Source: Halodesulfovibrio spirochaetisodalis
GTDB taxonomy: Bacteria > Desulfobacterota > Desulfovibrionia > Desulfovibrionales > Desulfovibrionaceae
DNA: 64,000 nt
Direction of reading: 5' to 3'
Assembly: GCF_001672295.1 (NCBI RefSeq)
Contig: NZ_JXMS01000014.1
Span: 19,545 to 83,544, forward strand
The position numbers and the translations under genes are program-made. Under the pieces are notes generated by a model. It made no database searches, was not told the DNA's origin, and worked only from the letters and a program-made list of their open reading frames with translations. Below, one piece after another: positions 33,717 to 41,661 of the stretch (position 1 is its first letter; each line of letters opens with the position of its first letter).

Positions 33717-34232
33717 TTAGAATGTGTTGCGCATCTTATCGACAATTTTCTCTACAAGCAGGTTGGAAATCTGTGTACCTGCAAGACGTGCATCGGATGT
33801 CGGGTACGATCTGGCAAGTGATGTACGCTCCGACGCCCATACAAGCTCGTTATTTTTGTTGTAGACAGAAACTGTGAAAGTAAGGGTGATCGTGTAATCC
33901 AGTGTCTCATTTTTCTTGCCACGTACACGGCTGTCGATGGTAAATTTCTGGATGTCGATGACCATGCTGTAGTCGGCGTCTTCAGAGCCGGTCATTACAG
34001 CAATGTCCCTGTCTGTAATTTCGTCGTACATGCTTGTGCGTAATACTTGATTAATCCACGGGTAAATCGTGGAGTTTTTCACTTCTCGTATACGCATTGT
34101 GGAGGAACCATCACCAAAGAGACTTGGCTGGTTGTTGGTAAACGTGTATCCGCATCCTGTAAGGGTAAGGGCAGCAAAAAGCGTGATGATTGCGCACAGG
34201 CGGGATACAGCGGAAAAACGAGGAAGCATCAT
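33717..34232 (-). CDS. lptE: LPS assembly lipoprotein LptE
   Basis: Outer-membrane lipoprotein that plugs the LptD barrel for lipopolysaccharide insertion. A signal peptide ends in the lipobox LTGC (Cys about residue 27), followed by GYTFTNNQPSLFGDGS. LptE-like mixed alpha/beta sequence follows, with VRDVxx-type repeats replaced by VRGKKNETLDYTITLTFTVS. 171 residues is typical. Identity rests on the lipobox plus GYxF start and on its place beside holA; other small lipoproteins are a less likely alternative. Confidence 0.85.
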   Translation of the reverse strand: MMLPRFSAVSRLCAIITLFAALTLTGCGYTFTNNQPSLFGDGSSTMRIREVKNSTIYPWINQVLRTSMYDEITDRDIAVMTGSEDADYSMVIDIQKFTIDSRVRGKKNETLDYTITLTFTVSVYNKNNELVWASERTSLARSYPTSDARLAGTQISNLLVEKIVDKMRNTF

Positions 34233-34436
34233 AGCGGGTTCCTGTATTGTTTGATTTGTGGAAAAAAGAAAAGACAGTCGGCATAACCCTGTATAAGCAA
34301 AGTGATACCAAGACGATATTAGATAACAGATGAAGTGTAATTACGTCTAGCTTCGGATGTGCTTGGGCAGATTATCGATGTAGCATGATAATATTCTTAG
34401 ATGTTATTGCGTCCAACGTGGCGCTGCGGAGTACCT

Positions 34437-34895
34437 ATGCAAATATGGGTTGATGCGGATGCATGTCCCAAAGTGATTAAGGAAGTGCTTTTTAAAGTGG
34501 CAGAGCGGCGCAAAGTAAAGACAACGCTTGTCGCTAATAGCGGGATGGCAGTGCCGGCATCCCAATATATAGACTTCATAAAGGTAGGGGCAGGGTTTGG
34601 TGCTGCCGATAAGAAAATAGCAGAGCAGGTGCAGACTGGCGACCTCGTTGTAACAGCAGATGTGCCACTGGCAGATGTTATTGTTGAAAAAGGCGCAACC
34701 GGCTTAAATCCACGCGGTCAGTTATACACAGAGGACAACATAAAAGGTCTGCTGCGTATGCGGCACCTTATGGAAGAGCTCAGAAGTGGCGGTATGGTCT
34801 CCGGTGGACCAGCACCGCTCGGTGCGCGTGACAAGCAGGAATTCACAAATCAGCTGGATAAGTTTGTTACACGCAGGCTGAAAGAAGAAGCTTAG
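34437..34895 (+). CDS. YaiI/YqxD family (DUF188) protein
   Basis: A 152-residue cytoplasmic protein with the family's opening MQIWVDADACPKVIKEVLFK and the PIN-like acidic residues in DLVVTADVPLADVIVEKGA, then LNPRGQLYTEDNI. The fold resembles PIN nucleases, but no activity is established. ATG at 34437 with GGAG seven bases upstream; an in-frame ATG 36 bases earlier is less likely. It interrupts the usual leuS-lptE neighbourhood on the opposite strand. Confidence 0.92.
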   Translation: MQIWVDADACPKVIKEVLFKVAERRKVKTTLVANSGMAVPASQYIDFIKVGAGFGAADKKIAEQVQTGDLVVTADVPLADVIVEKGATGLNPRGQLYTEDNIKGLLRMRHLMEELRSGGMVSGGPAPLGARDKQEFTNQLDKFVTRRLKEEA

Positions 34896-34919
34896 GGCTT
34901 AGTTCTTTATTTTTTAGAT

Positions 34920-34930
34920 GCCTCCGGCGG
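34920..34930 (-). repeat. Partial copy of GC-rich intergenic repeat (copy D)
   Basis: GCCTCCGGCGG, the terminal CCGCCGGAGGC block shared with the full copies at 40099-40155 and 40510-40566. It abuts the palindrome at 34931-34960. Confidence 0.6.
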
Positions 34931-34960
34931 CTTAAGAACCTCTTGCAAGAGGTTCTTAAG
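34931..34960. repeat. 30-bp perfect palindrome
   Basis: Half-site CTTAAGAACCTCTTG joined to its exact complement without a spacer. No T-tract on either side, so not an ordinary terminator. Confidence 0.8.
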
Positions 34961-35070
34961 AATCTCCAGAAACTTTCATATGCGATTTCAGCCCGTTTTT
35001 AGAGTAAGTTCGTGGCTTATGCATCACTACCCTTCAGTTTACAGATAATTTGTATTTGTGGCGTTGCTTC

Positions 35071-35117
35071 AAAAAACTCAGAGGCTCACATAGGATATGT
35101 GAGCCTCTGAGTTTTTT
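35071..35117. terminator. Bidirectional terminator, 22-bp perfect stem
   Basis: AAAAAACTCAGAGGCTCACA (35071-35090) and two further bases pair exactly with the right arm ending GAGTTTTTT, with a GGA loop. A-tract left, T-tract right: it ends both the yaiI-type gene and the leftward gene at 35330. Confidence 0.92.
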
Positions 35118-35249
35118 GCGTATTACCCTATGGGGTTGCTTTAATCTGGCCGGAAAGGGTGCTGTTAGCTCGTTTACTTTTGCTGTGGAAAGGTAGCGTG
35201 TTCGCGGCTTCCAACTTCGTAAGCAACGGGGTTGTTCGCGTATACTTGG

Positions 35250-35313
35250 GGTCAAGGGGACGGTGTCCCCTTGTGGGGGTGCAGGGGGCAACGCCCGCCT
35301 GCCCGTCGGAGAC
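35250..35313 (+). repeat. GC-rich intergenic repeat (copy A, divergent)
   Basis: Begins GGTCAAGGGGACGGTGTCCC and ends GCCTGCCCGTCGGAGAC. It contains a CAAGGGGA/TCCCCTTG hairpin and a GGGC-rich second half, matching copies B and C in layout but diverged in sequence. The 34896-35329 gap holds only this, copy D, the palindrome and the terminator. Confidence 0.75.
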
Positions 35314-35329
35314 AACCAGAGAGTTCTAT

Positions 35330-36958
35330 CTATTCTGCTGTCTTATTGTTCTCTTGTTTACGCTTTTTCTTTGAGAAAGGACGTGCCAGCACTTTTTTAG
35401 TTTTTCCAGCAGCAGAAGATATTTTTTTGCCGGACTTTTTTACGTTGTGTTTGATTGCCGCGTCAGCATTGCTCACAGCAGAAACTGTTTTTTTACCCGC
35501 GGTTTGAATAGTGCTGGCCGCAGCCGCTGCACTCGTATTGATGCTGTCAGTGACACCTGAAACAGCAGAACTTAAGCCGTTGCTGGCCGAGCCAGCAACA
35601 GACGTCGCGGCTGATGCTGCAGTGGAAATACCACTGGAAACACTTGCAGCGGTTGCACTGATTCCTTTTCCTGTGGCATTTGCTGCCGCAGCCATACCTT
35701 TTGCAGTTGCATTGACGCCTTTAGTGGCACCGGATGCGGCAGCCGCAACGCCCTTTCCTGCGGTTGCTGCTGCGCTAGAAACGCCGCTTGCTACACCAGT
35801 GGCTGCATCTTTTGAAGCCTGTGAAATAGTTTTGCCTGTGGCAGAGGCTCCTGCAACAATCTTTTCGGTGGTATCTGAAACGCATTCCCGTGCTGCTTTA
35901 AAGCGTTCTTTCTTTATTGAGTCGTTTGGGGTGTCGGCTGATTCAACACGCTCTGCAGATTCTGTCTTGTTTTCAGGCTCGGCTGTGGAGCCTTTTTTTC
36001 CAGAAGGTGCAATACTGCGGACAGCATCCCATGCTTTTGCCATGCTGCGCTTAACGGTTTTGGAGGCTCCGGCAATAAGCAGTTGCGCCACAGTTGCGAT
36101 GGTGTCGCCTGATGTTCTCATAAACATGGCGGCAGCTTCACGGGTTGCAGACTTTCTGAGCTCTTTTTGTGATTGCAGGTCAGCATCAGAGTAAAGACTC
36201 ATGTAGTTGCGGGCAATAATGCCGCAGCGCATGGTGAGCAGGGAGTTCATGGAACCATCAAGGATAGAGGAGGTGATGACTCCTGCAACAGCCTGTGCTC
36301 CGGGTATGCTCCCGACTGCGGAAGTTGCTACAAGCGGAGCTACAATTTGCTGCGTATATTCTTCGACAACAATGTCTTCTAACGCACCAGCAAAAAAAGC
36401 AGTTCCGGCAACGTTTTTATACAGTGTAATCAGGTCATTCATGTGTGGACGCTGCGCGTACAGCTTGGTGACCTTATAGATGAGATGGGTGATGAGCGCG
36501 AAGACAATCAGGGTATCCAGTCTGCCGTTCTGGGCAGTGGCAGTGCCTATGAAAACCCGCTTGGAGGTGTCTTCAATAAGTCTGTTGGCCTCGGCTTCAA
36601 GAATTTCGATCGCGTCTGTAATTTCTTGTTCTGTTGAACACGTCACCTGCTGGCTTTTCAGGTAAGGGTTACGCCGCAGACGATCAATGTACGCGTTGCG
36701 GTATTCCTTCAGCTGTTCTTCTGTTGGATTATCCGGAAGAAGAAGCGGCTTGGGAAAAACGAACATGGTGAGGGCTGAGTAACCAAGGAGAGCTGCACCG
36801 GAGATGGTGAGTGTCCAGAATACAACTGGTACATATGCCGGATCAATATATGCTGAAAGGTCGGCAATCGTACGTATACCTGAAAGTAACAGCGAGCCAA
36901 GTGCGATGCATATGACACCGCTCAGTAAGATAAGGAGAAGTTTAAGCTTTGACTGCAT
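35330..36958 (-). CDS. DUF697-like membrane protein with Ala/Ser/Gly/Lys repeat tail
   Basis: A 542-residue protein. Two N-terminal membrane helices (residues 7-30 and 43-66) precede a DUF697/YcjF-like region (about 150-260: LITLYKNVAGTAFFAGALED, GSIPGAQAVAGVITSSILDG, LTMRCGIIARNYM). From about residue 350 to 520 the chain is low-complexity, with repeated TGKG/TAKG, AAAA and VSSG steps such as GATKGVNATAKGMAAAANAT, resembling LEA/histone-H1-like tails. It ends very basic (RPFSKKKRKQENN). No function is established. It sits between leuS and lptE, genes that are normally adjacent in relatives. Confidence 0.78.
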   Translation of the reverse strand: MQSKLKLLLILLSGVICIALGSLLLSGIRTIADLSAYIDPAYVPVVFWTLTISGAALLGYSALTMFVFPKPLLLPDNPTEEQLKEYRNAYIDRLRRNPYLKSQQVTCSTEQEITDAIEILEAEANRLIEDTSKRVFIGTATAQNGRLDTLIVFALITHLIYKVTKLYAQRPHMNDLITLYKNVAGTAFFAGALEDIVVEEYTQQIVAPLVATSAVGSIPGAQAVAGVITSSILDGSMNSLLTMRCGIIARNYMSLYSDADLQSQKELRKSATREAAAMFMRTSGDTIATVAQLLIAGASKTVKRSMAKAWDAVRSIAPSGKKGSTAEPENKTESAERVESADTPNDSIKKERFKAARECVSDTTEKIVAGASATGKTISQASKDAATGVASGVSSAAATAGKGVAAAASGATKGVNATAKGMAAAANATGKGISATAASVSSGISTAASAATSVAGSASNGLSSAVSGVTDSINTSAAAAASTIQTAGKKTVSAVSNADAAIKHNVKKSGKKISSAAGKTKKVLARPFSKKKRKQENNKTAE

Positions 36959-37177
36959 GTAAATCCATGTGCTTCCGTGCGCATGAGCACGGAGAAGAAG
37001 GTTCGAAGTCTATGAATAGGTTGCATGCATCGCCCCGAAAAGTTGATTGCTACGTTGTAGCCGTATGGCAATGCTTTTAGATAGAGTAAGTATACGTTTG
37101 TGGATTCGCAAGGGCGATTTTATTCACTCTTTCTGAAGAGGCGCAAATTTCAGAACAGTCAATTGCTGGATAATAGG

Positions 37178-37242
37178 AGTTTGAACCGCATCTACAGCAG
37201 GTAAGAGCCTTTAATTAAAAATAAAAGGCTGAGGTTCAAACT
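37178..37242. other. Nested inverted repeat in leuS downstream gap
   Basis: AGTTTGAACC (37178-37187) pairs with GGTTCAAACT (37233-37242); inside it AGCCTTT (37206-37212) pairs with AAAGGCT (37224-37230). The right arm is followed by TTATTTTG. Could be a terminator-like hairpin or part of a structured RNA. Confidence 0.6.
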
Positions 37243-37258
37243 TTATTTTGTTGATGGG

Positions 37259-37360
37259 TTTGCTGAACATTACAATATCATTACAATAACGTAAGGGCTG
37301 GCACAGTTCGTTTGGTAGGGCAGGTACCTGAAACGGATGGGCAGAGGTTCCTTCAGCAAA
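37259..37360. other. Structured intergenic segment, possible small RNA
   Basis: TTTGCTGAA (37259-37267) can pair with TTCAGCAAA (37352-37360), closing about 100 bases. These include an 11-base direct repeat (CATTACAATAT/CATTACAATAA at 37268-37289) and GGTACC-centred pairing (CAGGTACCTG, 37321-37330). A terminator follows at 37371-37426. No open frame or known RNA family is recognised. Confidence 0.4.
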
Positions 37361-37370
37361 AATCTTTTCC

Positions 37371-37426
37371 AAATAAAAAAGCCAAACTCTCAGGGACCAT
37401 ACGGTCTGGTAGAGTTTGGCTTTTTT
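37371..37426. terminator. Bidirectional terminator downstream of leuS
   Basis: GCCAAACTCT (37381-37390) pairs with AGAGTTTGGC (37411-37420), with extra inner pairing (GGACC/GGTC), A-run on the left and T-run on the right. Confidence 0.88.
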
Positions 37427-37541
37427 ATTATTGGCGTTACGCCGTAAACTGCAACGAATAATCTCTATGCGTCGTCTGACGGGGGCAGGTAGATGATCTC
37501 CCTTGTCCGTCGGGGACGAAACGTATGCGTCGCAGGCTGTG

Positions 37542-40031
37542 CTAGTTTGCTACGATGTTAACAAGCTTGCCCGGAACAACGATCACTTTACGGATTGTTT
37601 TTCCTTCAACGTGTTTCATAACGTTAGCATCGTTTTTAGCGAGCTCTTCCACTTCTTCTTTACTTGCAGATGCAGGCACTTCGAGGCGGGCGCGAACTTT
37701 GCCGTTTACCTGTACTACAACGGTGAGCACGTCTTTAACCATTGCTTCTTCGCTGTAGGTCGGCCACATGGCGTGTACGAGGCGCTCTGTGTGTCCGAGG
37801 TGTTCCCAGATCTCTTCGCAAAGGTGCGGAGTGAATGGAGACATCAGGTTAACAACAGTGCTGATTGCAGAGGAGAGCACTTTGCGGCCTTTTTCGTCGC
37901 CTTTGAGTGCGTCTTTTGCAAGGTAGAGTTCGTTTACCAGTTCCATAACAGCTGCGATAGCTGTGTTGAACTGGAAGCGCTGCTCAATGTCGTCGCCTGC
38001 TTTCTTAACGGTCTCGTGTTCTTTCAGACGAATGGACTTTGCTTCTTTACAAGTGCAGTCGTCAGCAGTGGAAGAACAAGGCTGTACAGTAAGGAGTTCG
38101 CCTTCGAGCTCTTCAATCAGGCGCCAGATGCGGTTTACAAAACGGAAAGAACCTTCAATGCCGGTTTCTGACCATTCGAAGTCACGCTCAGGTGGTGCCG
38201 CAAAGAGGCAGAAGAGGCGAACTGTGTCAGCACCGTAGCGCGCGATCATGTCTGTAGGGTCAACAACGTTGCCTTTGGACTTGGACATTTTGGAACCGTC
38301 CATCAGTACCATGCCCTGAGTGAGCAGGTTTGCGAATGGTTCGTCAAAGTTCATGTAACCGCAGTCGCGCAGTGCTTTGGTAAAGAAGCGTGCGTAGAGC
38401 AGATGCAGGATAGCATGCTCAACACCACCGATGTACTGGTCAACTGGTGCCCAGTAATTGAGTGCTTCCGGAGTAAACGGTGCTTCGTGGTTCTGTGCAT
38501 CTGTGTAGCGTGCAAAGTACCAGGAGGATTCAACGAATGTATCCATGGTGTCTGTCTCACGGCGTGCAGGCTTACCGCACTGAGGACAGGAGCAGTTTAC
38601 AAATTCTGGAGTATCCGGAAGCGGAGAACGGCCGTCTTCGTGTGTCTGCACGTTGAGAGGCAGTTCAATAGGAAGATTTTCTTCTTTTTCAGGAACAATA
38701 CCGCACTCATCACAGTATACTACAGGGATTGGAGCACCCCAGTAGCGCTGGCGGGAGATGTTCCAGTCACGCAGGCGGTAGTTAATGGTTTTCTCACCGC
38801 AGTTGTTTTCCTGAAGCCATGCAGCAACTTTTGCTTTACCTTCTTCGTTGGAAATTCCGGTGAATTCGCCGGAGTTAACCATTTTACCCGGAGCAGAAGC
38901 AGCTTCTGTCATGGTTGCAGTATCAAGCTCTTCACCTTCAGGCTGGATAACAACCTGAAGCGGGAGATCGTATTTGCGTGCAAATTCAAAGTCACGCTGG
39001 TCATGGGCAGGTACAGCCATAACAGCACCGGTACCGTAATCAACGAGAACAAAGTTTGCCACGTACACAGGAATCTTTGCACCGTTAATAGGGTTGATGC
39101 AGTATGCGCCGGTGAAGATACCTTCTTTTTCGAGGTTGTCAGAGGTACGCTCGATGCGATCCATGTTGGTGATTCGTTTTACAAATGCGCGTACGTCTTC
39201 TGCCTGCTCTTTGCCTTCGATAAGTTTTTCAACCATCGGATGCTCAGGAGCAAGACTCATGAAGGTTACACCGAAGACGGTGTCAGGGCGGGTGGTGAAG
39301 ACTGGAATAGTTTCGTCTGAATCTTCAACTTTGAACTGAATTTCAGCACCTACGGATTTACCGATCCAGTTTTCCTGCATGGAAATAACGCGATCAGGCC
39401 AGCCGCCTTTGAGCTTTTCAAGGTCTGCAAGAAGCTCTTCAGCGTAATCTGTAATTTTAAGGAACCACTGTGCGAGGTCACGCTGTTCAACAACGGTGTC
39501 ACAGCGCCAGCAAAGGCCGTCTTCAACCTGTTCGTTAGCAAGAACAGTATTACAGGTAGGACACCAGTTCTGAGCCTGACGTTTGCGGTAGAGCAGACCT
39601 TTTTCAAGAAATTTGAGGAAGAACAGCTGTTCCCAGCGGTAGTATTCTTTGTCGCAGGTAGCAAGCTCACGGCGCCAGTCGAAAGAGTAGCCGAGACGGG
39701 AGAGCTGGCTACGCATGTTGTCGATGTTGGAGTGAGTCCATTTTGCAGGGTGGATGTTGTTTTTGATAGCTGCGTTTTCTGCAGGAAGACCGAACGCATC
39801 CCAGCCCATAGGGTGCATTACGTTTTTGCCTTTCATACGCATGAAACGCGCTACAACATCACCGAGGGAGTAGTTGCGAACATGACCCATGTGAATGTTG
39901 CCGGAAGGGTACGGGAACATTTCCAGCACATAGTGTTTAGGTTTGTCCGATGTGTGATCGGTGTGGAAATCGCCGTTGGTAGCCCAAGTTTGCTGCCACT
40001 TCGTTTCTATGGCTTGCGGATCATATTTCAT
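37542..40031 (-). CDS. leuS: Leucyl-tRNA synthetase
   Basis: Class I aminoacyl-tRNA synthetase charging tRNA-Leu. HIGH-type motif in PYPSGNIHMGHVRNYSLGD, a CP1 editing domain (residues about 220-410, with the VFTTRPDTVFGVTFMSLAPE segment), a zinc-type Cys cluster (CPTCN..CWRCD), and KMSKS in DGSKMSKSKGNVVDP. A C-terminal anticodon and tRNA-binding region follows. Start chosen at MKYDPQAIETKWQQTW (ATG 40029-40031, AAAGGAA upstream), giving 829 residues, the family norm; an upstream ATG would extend the protein through a repeat element and is rejected. Confidence 0.97.
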   Translation of the reverse strand: MKYDPQAIETKWQQTWATNGDFHTDHTSDKPKHYVLEMFPYPSGNIHMGHVRNYSLGDVVARFMRMKGKNVMHPMGWDAFGLPAENAAIKNNIHPAKWTHSNIDNMRSQLSRLGYSFDWRRELATCDKEYYRWEQLFFLKFLEKGLLYRKRQAQNWCPTCNTVLANEQVEDGLCWRCDTVVEQRDLAQWFLKITDYAEELLADLEKLKGGWPDRVISMQENWIGKSVGAEIQFKVEDSDETIPVFTTRPDTVFGVTFMSLAPEHPMVEKLIEGKEQAEDVRAFVKRITNMDRIERTSDNLEKEGIFTGAYCINPINGAKIPVYVANFVLVDYGTGAVMAVPAHDQRDFEFARKYDLPLQVVIQPEGEELDTATMTEAASAPGKMVNSGEFTGISNEEGKAKVAAWLQENNCGEKTINYRLRDWNISRQRYWGAPIPVVYCDECGIVPEKEENLPIELPLNVQTHEDGRSPLPDTPEFVNCSCPQCGKPARRETDTMDTFVESSWYFARYTDAQNHEAPFTPEALNYWAPVDQYIGGVEHAILHLLYARFFTKALRDCGYMNFDEPFANLLTQGMVLMDGSKMSKSKGNVVDPTDMIARYGADTVRLFCLFAAPPERDFEWSETGIEGSFRFVNRIWRLIEELEGELLTVQPCSSTADDCTCKEAKSIRLKEHETVKKAGDDIEQRFQFNTAIAAVMELVNELYLAKDALKGDEKGRKVLSSAISTVVNLMSPFTPHLCEEIWEHLGHTERLVHAMWPTYSEEAMVKDVLTVVVQVNGKVRARLEVPASASKEEVEELAKNDANVMKHVEGKTIRKVIVVPGKLVNIVAN

Positions 40032-40098
40032 TGCCGACAGTTCCTTTAATCTTTCGCTCATTAAAAAAGTCTGTTGTGAAAATGCGTCATGGAGAGGT

Positions 40099-40155
40099 GC
40101 CTCCGGCGGGAGGGCTCTGCCCTTCACCCGCAAGGGGGACGCCCCCTTGACCGCG
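40099..40155 (-). repeat. GC-rich intergenic repeat (copy B)
   Basis: On the minus strand it reads from GGTCAAGGGGGCGTCCCCCT through a second hairpin (AGGGCAGAGCCCT) to CCCGCCGGAGGC. It lies in the leuS leader region, 68 bp upstream of the start codon. Confidence 0.85.
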
Positions 40156-40389
40156 AATACGGATAGTTTCTGTGCGAAGTCGCAGCAATGAAGGTATCCG
40201 TATGTGTACAACAGTTTTTTGATTCTCTATAAAAAATATATAGTTACATAGAAGCCTGTTATGCAGTTACAGCAATATGGAGCTTCTGGAACATCATATT
40301 TATTTTTAATGCCTTGCAATACAAAACAACCTGTTCTTCGGCAAGAGAAGGGGGCTTGTTTTGTGCAAAAATGTTATTTTAACGGGATA

Positions 40390-40421
40390 TGCCCGGACTC
40401 CTTTTTCAAGGAGTCCGGGCA
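40390..40421. repeat. Perfect 14-bp hairpin without T-tract
   Basis: TGCCCGGACTCCTT pairs exactly with AAGGAGTCCGGGCA around TTTC. Neither flank is T-rich, so it is not a standard terminator; it lies midway between leuS and nusB. Confidence 0.75.
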
Positions 40422-40509
40422 CAAGAAAACGCTATATATGAAGGCGACTGAAAAGAGGTACATAAAGAAGCCGAAGACTTGGTCATTGAGAAAAAACTTT
40501 TCGTCAAAT

Positions 40510-40566
40510 CGCGGTCAAGGGGGCGTCCCCCTTGCGGATGCAAGGCGGAGCCTGCCCGCCGGAGGC
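40510..40566 (+). repeat. GC-rich intergenic repeat (copy C)
   Basis: Begins CGCGGTCAAGGGGGCGTCCC and ends CCTGCCCGCCGGAGGC. Inverted relative to copy B and 355 bp away, right behind the nusB stop. The 40032-40585 gap holds copies B and C and the hairpin at 40390; no gene is supported there. Confidence 0.85.
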
Positions 40567-40585
40567 ATTCTTACTGTATTCTATT

Positions 40586-41053
40586 TTAGTATTTCAGTTC
40601 CAGTTTGCCTTCTTCGAGAGCTTTTGCTGCAGCATCTAGTAGACCGTTAACGAACGGGCGGGAACGGTCATCACCGAACTGCTTTGCAAGTTCGATTGCT
40701 TCGTTGATTGCAACTTTTGGTGGAATGTCTTCACGGTAGAGCATTTCAAAAACTGCAAGGCGGAGCAGGGTGATTTCAATTTTACCGATACGTTCCACTT
40801 TCCAGTGGCGGGAAAATTGAGCGATCACTTCATCGAGAGCACGGTAGTTACTCCATACACCTTCGATGAGATCCCAGGTGAAGCCTTCCGGCTGGCACTG
40901 GGCTTCCGGCTTATCTGCATTGTCAGGGGAAGTCATGTAGGCTTCCTGCAATGCTTCAATAGTCATAGCCGGAGAAAAGTTTAAGCCGTACAGAAACTGG
41001 AATGCTTGTGCACGAGCCAACTTACGTGGTGTTTTTTTTGGTTTGTTAGCCAT
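40586..41053 (-). CDS. nusB: Transcription antitermination protein NusB
   Basis: Binds boxA RNA with NusE (S10) to promote rRNA antitermination. The 155-residue all-helical protein has the family features: an Arg-rich start (KKTPRKLARAQAFQFLYGLN), WKVERIGKIEITLLRLAVFE and the closing PPKVAINEAIELAKQFGDDR with SRPFVNGLLDAAAK. It starts 3 bp after ribH, so it is the last gene of the riboflavin operon, as in many bacteria. Confidence 0.96.
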   Translation of the reverse strand: MANKPKKTPRKLARAQAFQFLYGLNFSPAMTIEALQEAYMTSPDNADKPEAQCQPEGFTWDLIEGVWSNYRALDEVIAQFSRHWKVERIGKIEITLLRLAVFEMLYREDIPPKVAINEAIELAKQFGDDRSRPFVNGLLDAAAKALEEGKLELKY

Positions 41054-41056
41054 ATA

Positions 41057-41527
41057 TTACAATTGCTCCAGAACACGGTATGTTTCAAGCATGGCGGATG
41101 CGGCTTCAACGCCTTTGTTGCCGCCTTTGGAGCCAGCGCGTTCGATTGCTTGTTCAAGAGAGTCACAGGTGAGCAGGCCGAAACCAACTGGTACGTCAGA
41201 GTCAAGGCTGACCTGTGCAAGACCCTTTGCACATTCATTACATACAAAATCAAAGTGAGGAGTAGCGCCGCGGATAACTGCGCCGAGTGCTACGATGCCG
41301 TCATACTTACCGCTTGCAGCCAGTTTTTTAGCAGCGATAGGCATTTCAAATGCACCAGGAAGCTTTACGATAGTAATGTCTTCACGGTCGCCGCCGTTGC
41401 GCACAAGGTAATCCACTGCGCCACCCACAAGGCGGTCAACAACGAAATCGTTGAAACGGGTTGCGATGATAGCGATTTTAAGACCTTTAGCGTCGAACTG
41501 ACCTTCGATAGTTTTGATATGCAGCAT
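41057..41527 (-). CDS. ribH: 6,7-dimethyl-8-ribityllumazine synthase
   Basis: Condenses the ribityl-pyrimidinedione with 3,4-dihydroxy-2-butanone 4-phosphate, the penultimate step to riboflavin. Motifs: [56 protein letters not shown] with the catalytic His, and [23 protein letters not shown] at 41525-41527 with AAGGAG upstream gives 156 residues; a longer in-frame start lies outside the ribosome site. Coupled to nusB. Confidence 0.97.
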   Translation of the reverse strand: MLHIKTIEGQFDAKGLKIAIIATRFNDFVVDRLVGGAVDYLVRNGGDREDITIVKLPGAFEMPIAAKKLAASGKYDGIVALGAVIRGATPHFDFVCNECAKGLAQVSLDSDVPVGFGLLTCDSLEQAIERAGSKGGNKGVEAASAMLETYRVLEQL

Positions 41528-41661
41528 GTATAATCTCCTTCTTGTGACCGCAATTTGCTCCAGCAGCAAAAGCGGGTCGGTAAGTATAGAACAAGCTCCC
41601 TAGCCCTGAAAAGAACTATTTTTAGGGATAGGGAGCATATATTTACTGTAAATAACGGTGA

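Noticed and set aside
37134..37250. tRNA-like T-arm (GGTTCAAACT) in the leuS downstream gap
   Set aside because: No matching acceptor stem, anticodon arm or CCA-adjacent pairing; better explained by the nested inverted repeat.
38403..39320. 305-codon plus-strand frame opposite leuS
   Set aside because: Antisense shadow of leuS; composition rich in Cys, Val, Phe and no start signal.
40032..40211. 60-residue N-terminal extension of LeuRS
   Set aside because: It would translate through the GC-rich repeat; the ATG at 40029-40031 has a ribosome site and matches the usual LeuRS start.
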